Origin: Vairimorpha ceranae
Taxonomy: Eukaryota > Microsporidia > Nosematidae
Assembly: GCF_000988165.1 (NCBI RefSeq)
Contig: NW_020169397.1
Span: 1 to 11,976, forward strand
Direction of reading: 5' to 3'
DNA: 11,976 nt
Made by a program: the position numbers and the translations under genes
The notes under the pieces: generated by a model
Told to the model about the DNA's origin: nothing
The model's input: the letters and a program-made list of their open reading frames with translations, nothing else
Databases searched by the model: none
Shown: in pieces, positions 6,480 through 11,976 of the stretch
How positions within the stretch are numbered: the stretch's first letter is position 1
Layout: each line of letters begins with the position of its first letter

Positions 6480-9415
6480 GGCAAATATAAATAAATATTA
6501 TTAATTAAAAAAATATTTTTAAGATGTTTTAGTTCTAAAATAATATATACATTAAATAATGTCAATGTTTATTAGCAACAATACATTTTGTTTGTTGACA
6601 TATCGATCAGTTTTCAGCTGAATAAATAAACAAAAAAAAAAATATTATGTTAATTAACTTTATGCAATTACAGGTTTAAGGATATTTTTAATTACAAATA
6701 AAATAATTAAATAAACTCATATAAATATTTTCTACAACGAAAAAAGTTGTAAACAACAATTGTTTTTTTGTTTAAGAACTAATACAAAGAGTAGCAATAA
6801 TTATGATGATGTTATGCTTTCAAATCAAAAATATTTTTTTAAATTTTCTATAAAACTTTAATAATTTTTCTATTGTTTTTAAATTTAAAAATCTAAAGTT
6901 TTTTCTAGGTTAATAACGTTCAAATAATTTGTTAAAGTTGATAGATAGCGTGTTTATTAATACCAATACTTCTTTTATAATTAGTTGTGACTAATTGCAC
7001 ACACAGTCGTGATGTTTTAAGAAACTCTTTGGGTTAATCACCAATTATGTAAATTTCGCTTTGAAATTCTCGGTGCTTTTTTTATAAAATGAATAATATT
7101 CATTTATTTTCAAATTGCCTTGATCCCAACATAGCTATATTCTTTAAAAACAAATTGAAAAAGCTATATTTTAACCTTTAGACCACTTCATTGCACAGAT
7201 TAATAGTGTTGTTTACAATTTAAACTTTTAAGTTTTTTATCAAAATAGTATATATTATGCTTTTAGGCTATGTAAATATATTTAAAACATAAAAATACAT
7301 TTTTTAATTTATTTTGTACAAAATATACAAAAAAAATCAACAAAAAATTAGTAGTATTGGTTTAGCATATTATAACAGTAAAAAAATATTTATAATTGTT
7401 TAATTTTTATTGTTGATTATTTTTTGTCAGTACCATCTCTTTTTTTTGTGAGACTTTTACACAAGGAATAATTTCTCATCAATACAAAAAATTTATTAAT
7501 TTCATCTATAAAAATTACGATCAGAAGAATAATATAATTATCACAAATTATTTTGTAAATTTTTACAATTCGACTATAAATTCTTAATTTTTTAGAAATA
7601 TTGGCATACTCGCTAAATTAATTACATGCTAATTTAAAGGTTTTATAAATTATATATTTTCTCTTTCTTTGCATTTATAGTATCTAAGAAACTTAAAAGA
7701 CTAGTTAAAGAAAAAATTAAATTGTTTTTTGCCATAGGAGAGATTTGATATTTCAAGTTTTTTAAAGTTTCGATATCTGATTATTATTCAAGATTTACTT
7801 TTTTTTTTAAAATAATATTTGATCTTTTTGTATTCTTTTAAAATTTTACGCTTGTTAGCTGTAAAATGATACACTAAAAATTTAATATTAAATTATTTAA
7901 TTTTTATTTTAAAATGTTTTTATTGTGCCTTATTAAAACTTTGGAAATAACTTTTATATACAATTTTTTTCCTTTATTTTTCACGTTGTTATCATTTTTG
8001 AAAATACTATTAAAGAATATACTAATTTTTGGTTTATATTTGACACTCAATTAGTATAATATAATGGTATATAAAATAAACACTTACTATGTTTATTTAT
8101 ACAATTGGTCTTCCTGTAGTTTGACTGATGATCTAGTAAAAACAAAAATTATAATTTGGTTGTAAAAAAGTGATATTTCCTAATTAGCATATTGGCTTTG
8201 TAATAAATCATTTTGTGTTGTATTATATAATAAATAAATGTTTTAATTGCAGAGTGTAATTATTTAGAAATAGTCCGCTGTATTATTTTGGCTACTGTTG
8301 TAACTTTTAAAATGTATTGTGTTATTAACTGATTGAGATATTGTACAACTTAGTTTATCACATTCATTAGTAAAACATTAATTACGCGTGATATTGAGCG
8401 CAAATACATTAATAGTGTGTGCTATTGTGTGGCATAGAATTGCCTTTAAAAATTTTTAGAGGCGAAAGATAACTTAAATTATAATTAACGTTCTTATACT
8501 CATTGTTTAAATTTCGTTTAATGTATTTGTCAATTCATTTAATATCAATGAACTAGTTGAGTTTTCGCAATAATATTACAATTCTGTTAAAATGGTTTTA
8601 GATTCGTCTGTTGTACTTCTTAGTTACCACATAGTCCTTTATTCTCAAATGCTTTTGAGTAGTCCGATATATTTTCTAGATCTACAAATAAGTTAAAATC
8701 TAATATTCGTATAAAACAAAAAATTCTCTGCAACAAATATATCATCAAACGACCAAATTTCTTTAAAAGAATCTTTCTTAACAATTACAATATTGGCAAA
8801 TTTTTTTGTTTTTAGATAATTCAATGTATTTAATATTTCAAAGTTAACTTTGAAAAAAAGTAAAGTTTTATAAAAAATTATAATAAAAATTTTTTCTAAA
8901 AATTTCACAAGGCTAAGGGAAAAAATAAGAAAAATAATGTTAAATTAACAAATATAATTTTTCAATAAATATTTTAATAGTATAATTATGCGTATATTTG
9001 ATTTAGAAGCTAATTAAGTAATAATAAAAAAAATTCAATTGAATATTAAACAGATTAAGCAATAAAAAATATAAAAAGAAGTGGACAATTTTTTATCCAT
9101 GGAATTCAGTAGCATAAATAACTGCGATGTACTTGTAATTTCAAACATTTATATACTGCTTTAAATAATCTTACGAACTGACATTTCACTAATAAGAATT
9201 TATAAAACAAATAGATTTTTATTATTTGTCGCGAGTTTAGCTGATATCTGAGTCCGATTGATTTTTTTTCTTTTATTTTTTTTACAATTGCTAAAATATA
9301 ATTAGGCGGTTTGTACTTATAACCTTACCTTACTGTTTCTATTAATTTTATTTTTAACTTCGCATGATTAAGGTATAGATGAGTAAAGAATGTACATCAC
9401 TTCTTTACTATTTTT
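6480..9415. other. Long AT-rich intergenic region, no convincing gene
   Basis: Almost 3 kb without a credible ORF or RNA gene. Small dyads occur: TTCAGCTGAA at 6613-6622 and AACAATTGTT at 6755-6764, both in the presumed upstream region of the 446-aa gene, where they could be regulatory or chance. GTCGTGATG near 7009 matches nine bases of the repeat core of copy B but the match does not extend. An open frame without any ATG lies on the - strand at 8693-8944; I do not accept it as a gene. Confidence 0.6.
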
Positions 9416-9461
9416 AATTATCACTTAGCATTTTAAATGCATTACTAATACTTAGAATTAT

Positions 9462-9570
9462 ATATGGCCCCACACGCACGCTATCAACAACAGCATTGCT
9501 GTTTTCCCCCGACACTACCCCGGGACATGGGTTTAATTCAAGCATACTGCCCTGTCTACAATACGTCTAG
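9462..9570. other. GC-rich island of unknown origin
   Basis: About half of these bases are G or C, against an AT-dominated background. It contains CCCC and CCCCC runs, CCCGGG, and a perfect 7-bp dyad AACAGCA-T-TGCTGTT (9489-9503). One + strand frame is open from about 9418 to the TAG at 9568 but has no ATG. It ends about 60 bases before the integrase relic and may belong to the same mobile element, for example as untranslated or terminal sequence. No tRNA fold was found. Confidence 0.5.
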
Positions 9571-9629
9571 CTAGAATAACTATAAAAAATTATTTTGCAA
9601 TACAAATCTAGGATGAATATTTTTTTTAA

Positions 9630-10197
9630 AAATTTTATCCCATAATTGCACCAGTTGAAAATGATGGGTACCAAAATATTGTACAATATTTACGGAGTAA
9701 AGAAGTGATAAATGAAATTTATAATCAAGCAAAGCATCAATAATAAAAAAGATGCGAAAACTTTGTTTTGGTAGACAATCTAATTTTTTTAAAAATGTAG
9801 ATGAAAACTACAAACGTGTCTTTGTTGAGGGCATGACTACTGAAATGAAGCTTGAGGTACAGACCTTGCACAGACACAACAATTATGGACATAATCGTTT
9901 ATATGGACTATGCAAGCAACTGTATTTCTCTATACCAAGACTGCTTATCAGAGAGGTATGTGCGGAATGCAATATTTGTGCACAAGCACAACCTATCAAA
10001 AGAGAAATTTAAACACATTTTGGCGATCAGACTTTTTGAAAGATTGATAATAGATTTTGTTGATTTGAGAAATTATGCTTGTCAAAATGATGGTTATGCC
10101 TGGATCTTAACCGGTATAGATGCCTATTGTTAAATACGCCAAAAAAGTATCGAATAGAAATACAAAATCTTCTGAATATATATTAAGTAAAATCTAA
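9630..10197 (+). pseudogene. Frameshifted integrase relic (retroelement or Ginger-type pol/transposase)
   Basis: Four consecutive segments in different frames together read like one integrase. Segment 1 (9630-9743) has a protein-like N-terminal region ending in two stops. Segment 2 (about 9744-10012) holds an HHCC zinc-binding domain: counting from the ATG at 9752, H42-x4-H47, then C73-x2-C76. Segment 3 (about 10013-10133) begins the catalytic core with FERLIIDF; the Asp codon at 10053-10055 is the likely first acidic residue, followed by a conserved GYAWILTGID stretch. Segment 4 (10132-10197) continues with KYAKK and stops. The second Asp (DNG-type) and the Glu are not present, and no reverse transcriptase or terminal repeat was seen. 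The intact enzyme would cut and join element DNA into the host chromosome. This copy is inactive. The general style resembles integrase-like ORFs repeated in microsporidian genomes; the exact class (Ty3/gypsy versus Ginger) is unresolved. Confidence 0.8.
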
Positions 10198-11692
10198 AAT
10201 TATTGCATACAAATTTTTCATGAACTTAGTAAATAAATAATCGATATCCAGCTTCGCCGCAAATAAAATTATAAAAATTGCAAAATTCTAACTAAGCTAA
10301 TTTTAATTTGATGCAATTTACAAAATAAAGGTCATATGATTCAATTTTATAGGTTGCCTTTTTGTTTTATTTTTTAATATAAGCATACAACTTTTTTTAA
10401 ATACAAGGGTATATTATTAAAAAATTTTAAAAAGCTTTGTTTGGGTAATAATATGCAACTACTACTGATTTGTAAAAAAAATTAAATTTTTTAGTATAAA
10501 TATGAAATTTTGCATAAGTATATCGTTAATATCTTAATTTTTAAAATATAAAAAATTTCTTCTAATTTTAATTTAACAACCAAAATAAATAACTGGTAAA
10601 GTTTGTTTTAAAAAGTAAAAGGCGACCCAAAAACTTGTACATATATATTTTTATAAATTATATTGGTTTTATGATGTCTTTTACTTTTTTTAAACATTAA
10701 ATTTCTTTATTACTAACAAATTTGTAAGTTTTTTTATTTAATCACAATGTTGCTTAATACCTAATAAATATCATGTTTTTTACCTAATGTTTATAAAAAT
10801 GAATCAAACCTAAGCAAATATACTTATTGAAATATAACGATTAATTAAACTCTTTATTTGTAGAAAACATCCTTCACTCCAAAGTCGCTATTTATATTTA
10901 ACGTGAACCCTTGTTTCACCTGTGATTCTTTATAAAGCAGTCAGCGATAAGAACAGCTAATTGGCCAGCAATAAATACCATCATAAACTGTCTCAAAGCT
11001 GACGTGCTTATTTCCACGACAATACTATAACGATATAAATTACTCAGACTAAAGGATAAACAAATTTTATAATTTAATATTATTAATGCTACTTAAAAAA
11101 TTTACTTTGTCAAGTCTTTCTAAGAACTTGCAAGTATAGTTGAGATAATAAGATATTTTTTAAATTTTAAATAACATTACCAGAATCAAAAGCTTTTATG
11201 AAATTTTTTATTTTATTTGCTTCGTAATCTCTAACTACTTATAATAAATGTTTTAAAATTAAAAACATTTGATTTTAACTAATAATATTAGACATTTTCA
11301 ATTTTATCAACTTTAGTAATAAATTATAAAAAATATGTTAAGATTATTCATAACAACATTTCTTAATAAATTACATATAATAACATTAGTATCTGATATT
11401 CAAAAGACCCAAAATCACAATTAAAAATTAGACTTAATTAAAGCAATTTAAATACTTATAAAGATTATTTCTTTTATAGGATTAAAATTTAGTATATAAA
11501 ATAACGATATTTTAATATAATTAAAAACTTACATTTGCAAAATTTATAATTAACCAACTTTAGTATTATTTTAAATATTTATTTTATTGTGTGAAATATA
11601 TAAAAAATTATATTATAGTTCTATTTAAATATTTGCATACAACTATTGTTTGTAAAAATATTCCCTCCTTTTTTATTAGTTTTTTATTTTTT
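10198..11692. other. AT-rich intergenic DNA upstream of the histone gene
   Basis: No credible ORF was found. A composition island lies at 10866-11035; the rest is A/T-rich. The last 50 bases before the histone gene are T-rich with small C clusters (TTCCCTCC near 11661), as in a promoter region. Confidence 0.55.
10866..11035. other. Moderately GC-richer island, possible relic
   Basis: This patch is clearly richer in G and C than its flanks. On the - strand a frame without an early ATG stays open for about 50 codons through it and includes a hydrophobic stretch (MMVFIAGQLAVLIADCF), ending in TGA. It is too short and has no supported start, so I regard it as a possible decayed gene or element fragment only. 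Confidence 0.25.
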
Positions 11693-11710
11693 ATGACCCC
11701 TCACAAAAAA
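11693..11710 (+). promoter_or_regulatory. CCCC motif and in-frame upstream ATG before the histone start
   Basis: ACCCCTC lies about 10-16 bases before the ATG at 11711, fitting the microsporidian CCC-type start motif. An ATG at 11693 is in frame and would add MTPHKK. The downstream ATG is preferred because it begins with Met-Ala-Arg-Thr, the universal H3 N-terminus, and because transcription starting at the C-rich motif would exclude the upstream ATG. Confidence 0.5.
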
Positions 11711-11976
11711 ATGGCCAGAACTGCTATGACAAACACTAATAACAAGGGAAAAGCAAAAAAAAGTACACATAAAAAGCCTGAACAAAAAGATCAGAAAACA
11801 AAAGAAAGAAGATCTTTTAGTATTAGAAAACCAAACATAACAGCTAGTCAAAGCGCTAAGAAGACTACAAAGAAACCTAGATCGATTGTACTAAAAGAGA
11901 TAAGATTTTATCAAAAATCTACAAATTTTTTAGTAAGTAAATCTCCATTTACTCGTATGGTCAGAGATATTACGCG
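11711..11976 (+). CDS. Divergent histone H3, candidate centromeric H3 (5' part, cut by window end)
   Basis: Eighty-eight complete codons are visible. The protein starts MARTA, has a Lys-rich tail, and from P56 aligns with the H3 alpha-N and alpha-1 region: LKEIRFYQKST (61-71), then LVSKSPFTRMVRDIT (74-88). The conserved Pro has 55 residues before it instead of 43, so the tail is about 12 residues longer. Position 4 of the mature protein is Ala, not the methylatable Lys, and no ARKS motif is present. Ser-Lys before the PF, a non-Gln residue after PF, and Thr at the end of RDIT resemble budding-yeast Cse4 more than canonical H3. The protein would package DNA in nucleosomes, perhaps at centromeres. 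The region that would decide this (loop 1 and alpha-2, the CENP-A targeting domain) lies beyond the window. A simply divergent canonical H3 or other variant remains possible. Confidence 0.85.
   Translation, partial: MARTAMTNTNNKGKAKKSTHKKPEQKDQKTKERRSFSIRKPNITASQSAKKTTKKPRSIVLKEIRFYQKSTNFLVSKSPFTRMVRDIT

Noticed and set aside
7009..7017. GTCGTGATG, a possible third copy of the repeat core
   Set aside because: Only nine bases match and none of the other blocks follow.
8122..8150. CTGATGA, the hammerhead ribozyme core word
   Set aside because: No GAAA segment and no matching stems I-III were found around it.
8693..8944. Open frame of about 80 codons on the minus strand
   Set aside because: There is no ATG anywhere in the frame between the upstream stop and 8693, the first part is almost all Phe/Ile/Lys, and no start motif is present. 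A decayed gene fragment cannot be excluded.
9525..9560. GGGTTTAATTCAAGC resembling a tRNA T-arm
   Set aside because: No acceptor stem, D-arm or anticodon arm could be fitted on either strand.
9852..10001. First 50 codons of the frame starting at 9852
   Set aside because: This part overlaps the HHCC-coding segment in another frame and is not integrase-like; only the portion after about 10010 is meaningful.

Overview
The window looks like a gene-poor, very AT-rich eukaryotic genome, most probably a microsporidian with an expanded genome (an Edhazardia- or Hamiltosporidium-type layout). This is an inference. It rests on intronless ORFs with strong A/T codon bias, short lineage-specific proteins starting with signal peptides, C-rich (CCC-like) motifs a few bases before start codons, AATAAA signals on or just after stop codons, a very divergent histone H3, and a decayed integrase of a kind common in microsporidian repeats. 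Species cannot be fixed from the sequence alone. Only about a quarter of the window is coding; the rest is AT-rich intergenic DNA.

Layout. 1-398: 3' end of a + strand gene entering from the left, unidentified. 399-2731: intergenic, holding a structured repeat (copy A, about 612-950) and several isolated hairpins. 2732-3592: a 286-aa, mostly helical, predicted secreted orphan protein (+). 3593-5120: intergenic, holding a diverged second copy of the repeat (copy B, about 3935-4215) and a hairpin cluster. 5121-6461: a 446-aa predicted secreted protein on the - strand whose C-terminus carries half of a Pellino-type RING-like zinc motif. 6462-9415: almost featureless AT-rich DNA. 9462-9570: an island of unusually high GC. 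9630-10197: a frameshifted relic of a retroelement/Ginger-type integrase (+). 10198-11692: AT-rich DNA with a weaker GC island at 10866-11035. 11711-11976: N-terminal part of a divergent histone H3 (+), cut by the window end, with features suggesting a centromeric H3.

Working together. The 286-aa and 446-aa genes are convergent neighbours that both begin with a hydrophobic signal sequence, so both products probably leave the parasite cell or enter its secretory pathway. If the Pellino resemblance is real, the 446-aa protein could act on host ubiquitin or Toll-type signalling; that is a hypothesis. The intergenic DNA behind the two + strand genes shares several landmarks in the same order, which suggests an old segmental duplication or a dispersed repeat. 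No CRISPR array, tRNA or rRNA gene was found.
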